From positions 186,001-250,000 of the forward strand of contig CAJNOP010000004.1 in the NCBI GenBank assembly GCA_905250075.1: a DNA stretch of 64,000 nt, written 5' to 3'. Position numbers and translations under genes: made by a program. Source of the DNA: Rotaria sp. Silwood1 (taxonomy: Eukaryota; Rotifera; Eurotatoria; Philodinida; Philodinidae). Positions 11,339 through 27,812 of this stretch are shown piece after piece. The first letter of the stretch is position 1, and every line of letters begins with the position of its first letter. Under the pieces are notes generated by a model that was given only the letters and a program-made list of their open reading frames with translations, was not told where the DNA came from and did no database searches.

Positions 11339-12654
11339 GCAAAGATCTAAATCTCATTTTTCTTTTTAAAGTTTATATTATTTTGTATTTTAAACGTTTT
11401 GCAATAGGAGAATATGATAAAAAAAGAAAAAAGAATCTCGTTTTTTTATCTTATAGAATAAAATGTTATGCAATATAAAAGATCGTATTTTGAAAAAAAT
11501 AGATAAATTACAATTTATCGAAATCGAAATTAAAGTCTTGTATCGAATCATCCTGATAAAATTAATAAATTTATTAAAATTGATGATAGATCTATTAAAT
11601 TTACTAATTTAATTCAATGTAGAATTTTGATAGAAGTTTTTTATTCATATTTTCTTACATATGACTTTTTTTTTTCTTTTAGATCGATCATGATCATTAA
11701 TTTTATAATTGAAAATTATTCTTTATTTGATTATTTATGAGTTTTAAAGCAATAAACTTTTTTTTCGAAGCTTGCATAAGAGTATGTATAAGAAATTTAT
11801 TAAAACAATATGAAATATTTGGTATCTCTCTTAAATTATATCTTATAATAGTCAAAGTAAATGGTGACAAAAGTTTTTATAATGCTTTTGATATAAAACT
11901 TATTGATTGTGAAAAATTAAATATTTTTTAAGGTAGATATGTTGAGTTTTTGATTTATTAACAAATAATATGTAAGTTTAGTATGAATAGAAAGAGTAAT
12001 TCGTATCTTCGAATGTTAATACTATTATTTTTTTACTTTATTGTAGTATGTGTCAAATATTAAGTCAAATGTGTAGATGATATTTTGTTATTACATTTCG
12101 AGAATATTTGATATTATAATTATCACATCTATTATTATGATGATGAACAATAAAATATAATTTTATATATTAGACCTATTATTTAGATCATATCTTTCAT
12201 GATCAACCCATTTTAACATATAATAAGTAGTAATCTTTTGAAGTTTACGATAATCGAAAACTATTCATTGAATAATGTCATGATTTAGATAAGTTTGTGC
12301 TTGCAATTCATCAATTGTAAATATGATCATTAATAATACGATGATTTAGCAACATACAAAATCATACTTTTCTTTCAATATCTTCTTGACCTTTATAAAG
12401 TCTTGTATATCATCTTTTAAATTGTTCTGAGACGTTTGAAACCTCACCAACAAAAATAAAATATAATATAGTAAGAATTTCAATGTAGAAGTATCAGTTT
12501 TTCGTATCTATCTAAAGCCGAGTACTATATGAACAATTAGTAAATATATCGAAAAAAGTCTCTATAAGTATTTCTTGATATCAATAAAATAAAAAACAAA
12601 ATTTTATTTTTCTCTTATAGATATATATATAAATATTTCAATTGTATTATAGAT
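11339..12654. other. Intergenic, no gene recognised
   Basis: AT-rich spacer between DOLPP1 and FMC1. Short open frames inside it have no splice context or recognisable motif. It ends with a pyrimidine tract and an acceptor-like AG at 12651-12652, two bases before the FMC1 start codon. Confidence 0.5.
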
Positions 12655-12999
12655 ATGACAAGCAAATCAGCTCTTACAGTTTATAAACATTTATTACGTG
12701 AATTATCTATAAATAATTCCTTATTTTCATATCGATTTTCACCAATTTATTTTAAAATTAAAGATGAATATCGTCGTTATCGTCCAATAACATCAAAATA
12801 TTGTAAACATAATGATGAAGTTTTATTTATTGCACAAACTTATTTAACTTATTTACAAAGTGTACGTCAACGTAAAATAATTCATGCAACATATTCAAAA
12901 GGTGAAAGAACTGTTCAACAAGCTGCAAATATTGTTGGTTTAGAATTACCAAAAACAATTGATCGACCACATTTACCAATTGATCAACTATCTAAATAA
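12655..12999 (+). CDS. FMC1: FMC1, mitochondrial ATP synthase assembly factor
   Basis: A single exon encodes 114 residues, the same size as human FMC1 (113). It matches that protein along its length: LLRELS near residue 14, the SKYCKHNDEVLFIAQTYL block around residues 47-64, and the KGERTVQQAANIVGLELP block near residues 82-99. The family carries an LYR-like arrangement. In yeast, Fmc1 helps Atp12 fold the F1 part of complex V; in animals it is a mitochondrial matrix protein with the same proposed role. An acceptor-like AG ends two bases before the ATG. AATAAA at 12995-13000 overlaps the stop codon, giving an extremely short 3' end, and TSEN15 starts only 78 bases downstream. Confidence 0.9.
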   Translation: MTSKSALTVYKHLLRELSINNSLFSYRFSPIYFKIKDEYRRYRPITSKYCKHNDEVLFIAQTYLTYLQSVRQRKIIHATYSKGERTVQQAANIVGLELPKTIDRPHLPIDQLSK

Positions 13000-13077
13000 A
13001 AGACTATTGAAATTTATTCGTTTTTTTTTTGTGTTTTCATAGTTATTTTTTCCTTGACTTTTCTTTTTTGATTTCAG
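12995..13077 (+). promoter_or_regulatory. Compact intercistronic region with polyA signal and trans-splice-like acceptor
   Basis: AATAAA (12995-13000) overlaps the FMC1 stop. It is followed by T-rich DNA and a strong acceptor, TTTTTTGATTTCAG, ending at 13077, directly against the TSEN15 start codon. No donor or first exon for TSEN15 is visible in the gap. This layout is what a spliced-leader operon looks like; SL trans-splicing is known in rotifers. Confidence 0.5.
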
Positions 13078-14572
13078 ATGAATTTATGTGATCCAAAACA
13101 AAAAGCATTTGCACAACGTGTTTATTTTGATCTAAAAATTTGTTAGTATAAATAATTTAATAATAATGAAAATAATTTCAATATTCTAAAATATATAAAA
13201 TTTATCATTGTTTTTAATTTAATATAGGTCGTAAATGGTCGAAACTTCATGTTTATTTTAATGAAGTTAATAAATGGATATTTTTTATTGGTAGATCATC
13301 TGATGATCAACCATTGACATTTGTTTTACCTATATCAAATGATGAACAATTAACTATTGATGATTTATTTAATTTAAGATCAATATTATCTTCAACATTA
13401 CCATCAAATATTCATGAAAATATTTCAAGGTTAATGAACTATTTATATTTTCTTTATGATTTTGAAATAATTTAAAAAAGAACAAACAAAACAGATGTAT
13501 AAATATATATATACTTCAAATAAAAGTAAATCATTGTCTAGAATGAAATGCTAAGGTTTAGAAAACAGACATTTGTTTGTACCTCTCTCTCTCTCTGTAA
13601 CATAATTATAATACGGTAACTATAATACGAATGACTGCGTAGGATAACAAAAAAAAAAATTTCTCAACTTATACGACTCTATTTTAGTTTATTACGTAGC
13701 TCAGTATTACGAACATGTTTCTGCGTATCACATACGGACAAATACGATTGTAATACTGAGCCATGTAATACACTTCTCATTCACGTATTCTATCTGAAAT
13801 TACTGGTGAATTCTGTCGAGTTGGTTCTGCATTTAAGAATTTAAAACTCAATTGGCTCTAGTCGTCTGAGAAATGTGTAGAGTACGCTAATTATCGAATA
13901 CGAAATGCTAGAAAACAATATATCGTATCTTCGAGACGACGCAATTATAGTTGAACGGCAATTTTTCAAATTTCAATTAATTATTTTGAGCCAAATACTT
14001 TTTTCACATTGTTTTGTAGTGAAGACTTTGCTCTTTCTAATAAGAAAACTATCAAGTCTTCACAACGAGCTGCTGCCACCAGATACTGAAAATGAAATGA
14101 AAGCAGCACTTTTCAAGCAATCGTTACATACTCTGATTTGGTCGGAGATTCGTTTCATGAATAAATTTAGTGCGTAGTTTTTTTTTTCCTTTGAATCGAA
14201 CATTCCTTGTCTGTTGATATTAAAAAAAAACAAACCATTTCACTTGTTTTCTCTTATAATAATATAAAATCAGCAAACAGCAATCGAACAAAGAAAAAGC
14301 TTTCATGTATCTTAATATATTTCTTTTCTGTATTTTTTAGTGTATTAATGGCAATCGTTGCAAATGATTTTACCTTAGGTTATTTCAATTTTTCATTTGG
14401 TCTTCCATCATCTATACCATCCATTAGAACAGAAACAAAAACAGAAACCGAAACTTCTAATAATCAAATAATATCTACAATTGATGATGATGATGAATTT
14501 ATCAATGAAATAAAAAAAGAAACAATAAATAATGAATGGCCTACAAATGAAACAGATGCTACTTGGGACTAA
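13078..14572 (+). CDS. TSEN15: tRNA-splicing endonuclease subunit TSEN15
   Basis: Three exons, 13078-13141, 13228-13429 and 14341-14572, with matching phases (1, 2) give 165 residues. The Sen15 fold is recognisable: a YFDLKICRKWSKLHVYF opening like the YMDLVESKSW region of human TSEN15, a PLTFVLPIS strand followed by a helix, and SVLMAIVANDFTLGYFNF matching the conserved AIVESDSTIVYY strand. It is a structural, non-catalytic subunit of the TSEN complex that removes introns from pre-tRNAs in the nucleus. The C-terminal 50 residues are acidic and low complexity. The 911-base intron 2 is long for this locus and contains a hairpin repeat (13689-13773). It converges on the NAP1-family gene, with 152 bases between stop codons. 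Confidence 0.8.
13689..13773. repeat. Hairpin repeat in TSEN15 intron 2
   Basis: TATTACGTAGCTCAGTATTACG at about 13689 and the complementary GTAATACTGAGCCATGTAATA ending near 13773 form an imperfect stem of about 22-24 bases around a loop of about 40 bases. TAATACG-like words recur at 13608-13632. It is probably part of a small transposon remnant; no target duplication was identified. Confidence 0.5.
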
Positions 14573-14724
14573 TAAATATTAATAAAAATCTATTCAAAAA
14601 ATTTCTTCTAAATGAATTTATTTATTCCAGATATGGAACATATAATGTGTTTAATCACAAACAAATATATTAGAATAACACAAATTAGTAAGAATATTTT
14701 TTTTTCTTTCTTTTTTTTTTTCTT

Positions 14725-16336
14725 TTATAAATGTTCTCCTTCTCCAGTTTCTTCTTTAAATGAATATTGTTGTTCATCACTATCATCAACTTCATCATCA
14801 TCATCATCTTCACTAAATTCATATTCATCATCAAATATATCACCTGTATAATAGAGTATTGCTTTTGGAATAATATTTTCACGTATATAATGACCAATTT
14901 GAAAATCAGTTGCTAATTTCCAATCATCAATATTTGTTGATGATGTAAAAAAATTAAAAAATGATGATTGTAATTCACCTGTATCAATATTTCGTGTTAC
15001 ATTTGTTTTTAAATTAATCCAATCAATTTCACATCCTATTGAACGTATTATAGCTGTACCTTCATAGAAAAGTAATTCATCATCAGGTTCAATTTGTAGT
15101 TCATAAAATTTTGTTAAAATTATATTATTAAAAAATTTTTTTGATTCTTCATTAAAATGAAATTCAAGTGTAAAACCAATTATTGGTTGATTATGTAATT
15201 GAAGTTTAATATCAGAAAGACATTTAAGTAATGGTTCATCCCATTCTTCAATCATATCAGCAATCATAGGTACCTTAACATAAATAATGTTTTTCTAAAA
15301 GTTTTATTTACAATAGAAAGCAACAATCTACAATCTTCTCTACATATTGGTTATTATAGATATCTGTCACAATTACTTAAACACAACGAAAATTGTAGTA
15401 AAGAATGCCTATTTTTATTTTAAGCTTTTAACCTGAAAAGATTGTCTACTAATTTATTCGTCACCTGTTATCAAGTATTTTAATCGAAGATTGTTGTCTC
15501 TGCGTTCTCTATACTAACATGAAAAATAATTCGAATTTTATTTTCATTTTATGGAAAATAATCATATTCAATTATAAATATAGACAATGTACAAGTTTCA
15601 GTTTGATTCATACAAATAATACTGAGTTATAGTCTTCAAACACTAGCAGATAGTTTTTTTTTCTCATCCGATAGATCATGGAAAAATGGCTATATCAAGT
15701 TCTTCTTTTTTCAGACGTATAAAATTAAAAAAATAAATAAATGCAATTCTTTACTATCTATTATAATCGTCATTTGATTAAAATGATTGAGGTAAACTCA
15801 TATCTCAGACATACTCTTGTATTGAAATATGTACACATAAATTTTCGAATCTAAATCTGGCCGAATTCGGAATCAACTTGGCAGAACTCTAATATTGACA
15901 AAATACGAGACTATTTTTTTCTCAGTTCTGTATTTATTTTTGATCTCACTTGTTTAAGTGTTTGTAACCAAAATGAAGGAATTCCTAATCTATCATTTGA
16001 TAATGATGATCTTTCAAGTAATTCAATAGAATCAGTTTTTAATCGACATTCATCATCATTTGGTTCATATATTCCATTAATTATATTTGAACGTTTTTGA
16101 AATAAATATGAACATTGTTCATGAAATTTATATTCAAGTTCATTAACAGATTTTAAATAACGACTTTCCAATTGATTATAAGATATTTGTAAATTTTTTA
16201 ATGCATTTATATAATTATTATCTATTGTTAATGAAATATGTTTATTAAAAGATGAAAATTCTTGTTGATCACCATGATCTAAAGATAATGATGATTCATC
16301 TGATGTTATAACTATTTCTTCACTAGATGATAACAT
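14725..16336 (-). CDS. Nucleosome assembly protein 1 family histone chaperone
   Basis: Two exons on the minus strand, 16336-15950 and 15273-14725, joined in phase 0, give 311 residues. NAP1 hallmarks are in order: an N-terminal acidic/Ser stretch, the dimerisation helix starting YINALKNLQISYNQLE, then KRSNIINGIYEP, GIPSFWLQTLKQ, EEWDEPLLKCLSDIK, GFTLEFHF, the SFFNFF motif and FQIGHYIRENIIPKAILYYTG, ending in an acidic EDDDDDE tail. It binds H2A-H2B (and H3-H4) and shuttles histones for chromatin assembly. At 311 residues it is shorter than NAP1L1/NAP1L4 (about 390) and lacks the long Lys-rich insert. The 676-base intron is the only one found. A further upstream non-coding exon is possible. 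Which NAP1L paralog it represents cannot be said. Confidence 0.9.
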
Positions 16337-19300
16337 TGATACAATTAAAGCATGAAAATCAGCAAATAAAAATGCGCGATTTTAAATTGAATTCTTCAAA
16401 TGAAATAAAAAAAACAACATCTGTGGTTTTTTTTTTGTATAAGACATATTATTCTATAGAGATTAAACTTTCTCTCTTGATGATCATTTCTAATTTATTG
16501 TTGACATATATATATATATGAAAGAAATAATCACATTTATTTTCATTTTACTGATTATTTACGTGAATTTCTTTCTGTCTATATGTATTCACTTAATAGA
16601 TATTATGATCGAGTATATGCATATGTTCATCATAGAATATTGTTATGATTACTATGTTTGGGTTAATGAATACAAGACTTTTGTTTAACATTCGCTAGCA
16701 GAATTAATCTAAGCCAGTGTTATTTGTAGTTGTTGTACGAACAAATAATTTGTTTATCTCATTTGTCGAACTATTGCACTGTTAGTTGTATTTATACAAT
16801 TAGAACAAGTTCATTATAATATTGTCTGTGTTCACTATATGTGTTCGATATAATATGGTTCGATGCCATTTTTATTATATTCATATTATGGTTCAATGAA
16901 ATAACTTATATGTAGAAAATAAAATAAGTAATAGATTTCGATTAGATATTTAAATCATAAATCAAATAACTTCATTAAGATCTATTATCTTACGTAAGAT
17001 AGATATATGAGTATACAAAAAAAAACACCGTAACTATACATGTTCATTATTTTAACGATCAAACGTATTGCTTAAGTGCGAAAGAAATAAAAAAGAAGTA
17101 AGAACAATAGATTGATTATCTAATAAGGTTTTTTTTTTGCAACTTCCTGTATCGGATTTGAATTTCCGTTTTCTAGTGTCACACTTTTCAATTTCTCATA
17201 TTTATTTAAGTATAAGTATGCAAAAAAGAAAAAAATTTAATTGAGTATTTTTCATATACCTTGTTCCGATATTTATCAGATACATATCACTTCATGTCAT
17301 CTATGAATATGGTTTACTAGGTGTTTGCCTCTTTAATTGTAAAAATTTGCATATTCTGCATATATTTATATCAGTGATGATTTGATGGGGAAGTGATATC
17401 GTGCGGTGTTGGTGTGAGGAGAAGAGAGAGAAAGAGACGAAGGAGAAAATAGCGATGATGAAGAATAGACAAGAAAGAAAGAGAGAGGGAGAGAGAGAGA
17501 GAGCGGGAAGGAGAATAACAAGGCACGCCATCACCTTTTTGGGCATTAATATACGTACGTGTGTGGGATATCTGCCTACTTTTTTTTCTCTCCATCTCTC
17601 TTTTCTATCTTCTTCGTTTGTTGTCATTGTTTGTTCTGTTCTTCACCACCATCACACTATCATTCTACATAACTACGGTATATTTTTCTTTACCTATATC
17701 TACGACAATGTTTCGGTTCACAGCGTTGATTTTTTTAAAATATTAGTTAAGTATCATTTTTTTTTTCTTTGCTCTATGCCGATAAGAAACAAAAAACGAA
17801 AATATATGCTATATACATAGACTTATAAAAAAATAGTATGATACTGTCAATATTTTTCTTCAATTTGTAATTATGAAACAACCACTATTGTCATTATTAT
17901 CATTTATTCACTGATATATAAACGTGTGTGAATAAAACAGACAGATAAGAACTAAAAAATAACCTAAGTAAAAACTTGTTTTAACGACGCGTCGAACAGG
18001 TGAGCAATTTCACAATAAAAGGGTCATCTCTGTCTAGTTCTATACGAACAGTTTCAATTTATTCCATCGTCGACTGATAAGACAACATTGATTATAAAAA
18101 CTATATCTCCCTCTAATATATATATATATGTGTGTGTGTATGCATAGATATGCGTATATGTATATGCTATAGATCGTTTATTTTGTTGACACATTTCATC
18201 GAGAAAGCAAAGAAAGAAAGGGAGAGTGAAAAGAAACCTTTGCCGCATGTGCACATCCGCTTGTTGCACAATCTACTGCAACTACTGCTAATACACCAGC
18301 AAAAGATTGATGATCGTTGACATTTGCTAGTCACAGAAAAAAAAGAGTGTAGTAACAACAACTTGTTGGTATCTTTTATGGAAGGCAATCGAAGGATTTA
18401 CTAGACATATCAAATAGGTATAAGCGTGACTTTCTTTTTTTACTACTTTATTGATTTCATGGTTTTTTCTCTTTTTTTTTTTTGCTAATCCTTCTTTTCT
18501 TTTTAATAGTAATAGTGATACTTTTTAAAATATAAGAGCTATATCGTCTTTTTTAAGTTCTCTTTTTATTTAAATTGAACAGAGCAGAAGGTTATTAATG
18601 CATTTTTTTGTTTAAGTATGCAGTATCCGTATATATATATATGTATTCATTGCACGTGAAATAGGAAGAACGTCATAGTTATGTCTTTTTCTGTAGGGTG
18701 CCTTGTTGTAAAAAAAAAAAAAAAGCAAGAATAATTGCGTGCTCGTGTACGCCCTTGAAAGTAACACAACGACAACGACACATACATGTACACAACGATG
18801 ATGATGATGATGGTGATGAGAACACATGTGATTGCAATAGAGTAGCAACAAAATGTGAACAGAAAATATATATATTTATTTGATTGTCGATATCTTCAAT
18901 CATATCATATATACATTATATACGTTTTTATATGTTCATTTAAGTGATTATGTTTTCTCGTTGTTCGTTTTTATCTTCTTCTTCGTCTTCTTTCTATGTA
19001 GTATATACATTTAGGCACCATGTGTGACCAAGATCTATTATCAACAATTGATCGTAAAGAAAGATACGATTGACTACAGCTGTAGTTGATCGCTTCAATT
19101 CCAGTTGTTGTTTTTCTTGTTGTTGTTGTCATGTGTCAGTATAATATACTAGATTGTCGGGTGATCAAAAGTACCGATTAACCGAGAAAAAGTTGATAGA
19201 ATTGTGAGATTATTGATTAGAAACGGATGTAGTGTATCTTATTCGTTTTCTTCGTCAATGATTATATTTTCTATGAATATTATCTTCTTATATCTATCAC

Positions 19301-20898
19301 GTATGTATGTTTAATATCAAATTATTTTAAGTTTTTATTTATTTGTAAAATTGGAATTATTCAACAGATTTTTATTTATCTATTGCCAAGTATATATAAT
19401 TCTTGAGTATGTACATATATCTTGTGACAAGTGCTCTAACCACAAATATTCATGTATTTTTTGTTAATATGCTTATGTTTTTGAGTGATGAAGGAAAATA
19501 ATTGCAGAAAGAGAGAGATCTAAGTTACAACTTCTCTAGGCTATTGATTATTGACAATGATAAAATAGCGATAATTTTTTTCATCGAGGGTAAGCTCGAT
19601 TTTCAAATAATAGTTACTGTTTTTATGATATATATATATATATATATATTTAGAGAACATTTATTTAGGGATTACTTCTTTTTTTTTTTTCTTAGAAACT
19701 TTTATGAAATTATTCTGATATGAATACATACGAATGTGAATATTTTTTTCTTTCTTTCTTTGGATTCTTTTTTTTTTTTGGTATCATTAATTTTCGATGT
19801 TTCTTTTTTCTTGACATCATAATTTTGTTCGTTTATATGATTAGAATAGTTATGAAGAAAAAAGAAAATTTCCATCTATTATAACTCGTCCAAATACACA
19901 CACGAAGGTCAAATGTCTGCAATTGTTCTATTTATTTACAATTGATGTATTACCTCATCATATGAATAATTAATTGTTCTATTCACATAATTGCAAATTA
20001 TCTTTGATTATTGATGAGAACGAAGTGAATTAATAGTGGTTAGAGAGGACTACAAAATTATTTTTTGAATAAAATTTCGAATATAAATTCTATACGTTTA
20101 ATTATCCTTGAGTTGTCAATAATTAAAACTTAAGAAAAAAGATAAATGCCAGCCGACTCTATCTGGTTAAGAATATATCAAATTGCAGTTATCAATAGTA
20201 GGTTGCAAGAATGCTAATTTCATTCCATTACCAGATCAAGACATAGAGAGAAAACGCGACATGAAATGACATTTTGATAACAAAGATAGACGGATAGAAC
20301 TCTTTCGCCCACCTTCTGTTTGATCGTTTGATGAATAGCAGTAAGAAAAAAATAATCGTTATTATTATTATAGATTTTTCTATCACATTCGAAATATAGA
20401 ATAAAAGAGAATACTTACAAAAACAAAAATGAAGCCTAGATGAATTTACTTTCCTTTTTTTTTTTTTTTTTTTTTTTTTAGTTGTTGATTTTTCAATGAT
20501 TATGTTAATTTACTAAAGAATATTAATATAGAAAGGTGTCGAACAAATCCAGATCTGTACAATGTAGAATGTTTAGATAGAAAGAAAGAATACGAGAGAA
20601 AATAGAATGATTATTTGCTTATTTGTAGAATAGGAAAGAGATAAAGAAAGTACGATATGACTTGATTGATGCTTCACAAGGACAAATCGATCGAAGTTTG
20701 TGTAGACTATAAACAGAACACGAAGAAATCAGATAGATGCGTATACAACGACTTAATAAGGCATCAGTGTTGTTGTCTATTTTATTAAATATATATGACT
20801 AGTATATTTAACAGACCAATTGAATTGTTATATAAATCAATTGAATGAAAATTTATGATCATAATTGAATTTTAATTCTTTTCTTCTTTATTTAGATA
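16337..20898. other. Intergenic, low-complexity, 5' side of the FGFR-like gene
   Basis: No coding exons recognised in about 4.5 kb. It contains purine-rich GA tracts (about 17416-17520 and 18200-18240), a TG/TA run near 18115-18135, GATGAT repeats (about 18797-18815), a 14-base perfect palindrome ACTACAGCTGTAGT near 19073-19086 and a poly-T run of about 27 bases (20454-20480). It probably includes the promoter and leader of the FGFR-like gene. An acceptor-like TTTAG at 20891-20895 ends three bases before its ATG. Confidence 0.5.
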
Positions 20899-26548
<5,650 letters not shown>

Positions 26549-26953
26549 TTTTTCTTTTCTTTTCTTTCTTTTTTTTTAATGTTTATTTCATTAATTGAAA
26601 ATTTTTCGTGTCTTTGGTTTGTTTGTTTGTTTGTTTTTCTTTATAATTATCTCATTTATCGACAATCAGACATGTTGTCTCACGTACAGTATTTTAGTGT
26701 ATATATATATATTATCTTTTTATTGTTGTTGCTAGTTTTTGTGTCAAATATTTTTTTTTTAATTATGTCTATTTGCAATATAAACTAAACGATTTGATCT
26801 AGAAAAAAAGAAAAAAAAAAACATATTTTGTTTTTATTTAAAGAATGGAATGATATCTAAATAAGGAATGTATGATAGTTGAAATTTATGATTAGAATTA
26901 CTATTTAAAAGATGATAAATTCCTTTGAGAAAAAAATCTTGATGATTGAGATA
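26549..26953. other. 3' flank of the FGFR-like gene
   Basis: T-rich probable 3' UTR sequence with TTTG and TA repeats and no coding signal. It ends at the TA that borders the mobile element at 26954. Confidence 0.4.
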
Positions 26954-27681
26954 CAGTTCTGGACAAATGTAGCCGTTCCTTAAAAAATGCTACTTGTATA
27001 TGCGTTCGACAACAAACTCTGATCGTAAGTTTCAACTTATGTGTATTCGTTAATGATTGCATCATTTAAAAAGATCATTGACGTAACTGAGTTATTGTCG
27101 TCTCATTAGTTTTTAGTAACATAGATTTTTTCCATGATGACTTTGACTAATTCATTTAAAGACTTTAGTAGAAAGTTCCTATGAGACAAAAAGTATATTC
27201 TGAAAGTTTTACAATAATACCATTGAATTAAAGGCAAATTAGCACTACAACATAGATTTATGACTTCAAGACATACTAATTACTAAGACTGGGAACTTTA
27301 GCAATAGTAACGCAGATATTAGAAGCTGCCTTTAGTAACTTGTGAAATAGTTAAATAACAAATAAAAAATTTTTGTATGCTTATTTTCTGTTAAAATGTT
27401 CTTTTTTACAAGGAAAACAAGATGTGTAAATCATAACTCCATTACATATGAATCGATAAGTTGCTTGAGATTCCCATAGGCACTAACTAACGACTTACTA
27501 GCCAAATCGTAGTCAGCCTACTTTTGTTAGTGACTTGTTTACAGTTATTTAATGGTTGATGATACCAAGTTTTGAACATGGTACTTAATGGGTATTCATT
27601 CAATAACGCAGCCACTTAGTCGAAGTGATATCAAGCATATTAGCATTTCATAGAAGCGGCATTAACTTTTGTTCGAGACTG
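26954..27681. mobile_element. Decayed TA-flanked MITE (Tc1/mariner-like)
   Basis: TA at 26952-26953 and 27682-27683 flanks ends that are imperfect inverted repeats: CAGTTCTGGACAAA on the left and, read in reverse, CAGTCTCGAACAAA on the right (10 of 14). TA duplications and CAGT-starting ends are typical of Tc1/mariner. No transposase frame is readable. The match is modest, so the element is old or the limits slightly off. Confidence 0.45.
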
Positions 27682-27812
27682 TATATGAAATTGATAAATT
27701 CATTATGAAGCTTGAAAAGACAACTTTACAAATTTTTTTTTTGATTTTATTAAAGAAATTTCATATATATTAACATATATATATATATAATTTTAATTTA
27801 TTCTGTAGAAAA

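Noticed and set aside
17301-17820. Overlapping open frames of up to 139 codons
   Set aside because: They arise from GA/CT-rich low-complexity DNA, are open on both strands, and have Arg/Lys/Glu or Leu/Ser runs only.
16337-20898. Hidden exon for FGFR D1 domain
   Set aside because: No Ig-type C..W..C pattern with splice sites was readable, and the signal peptide is already encoded at 20899.
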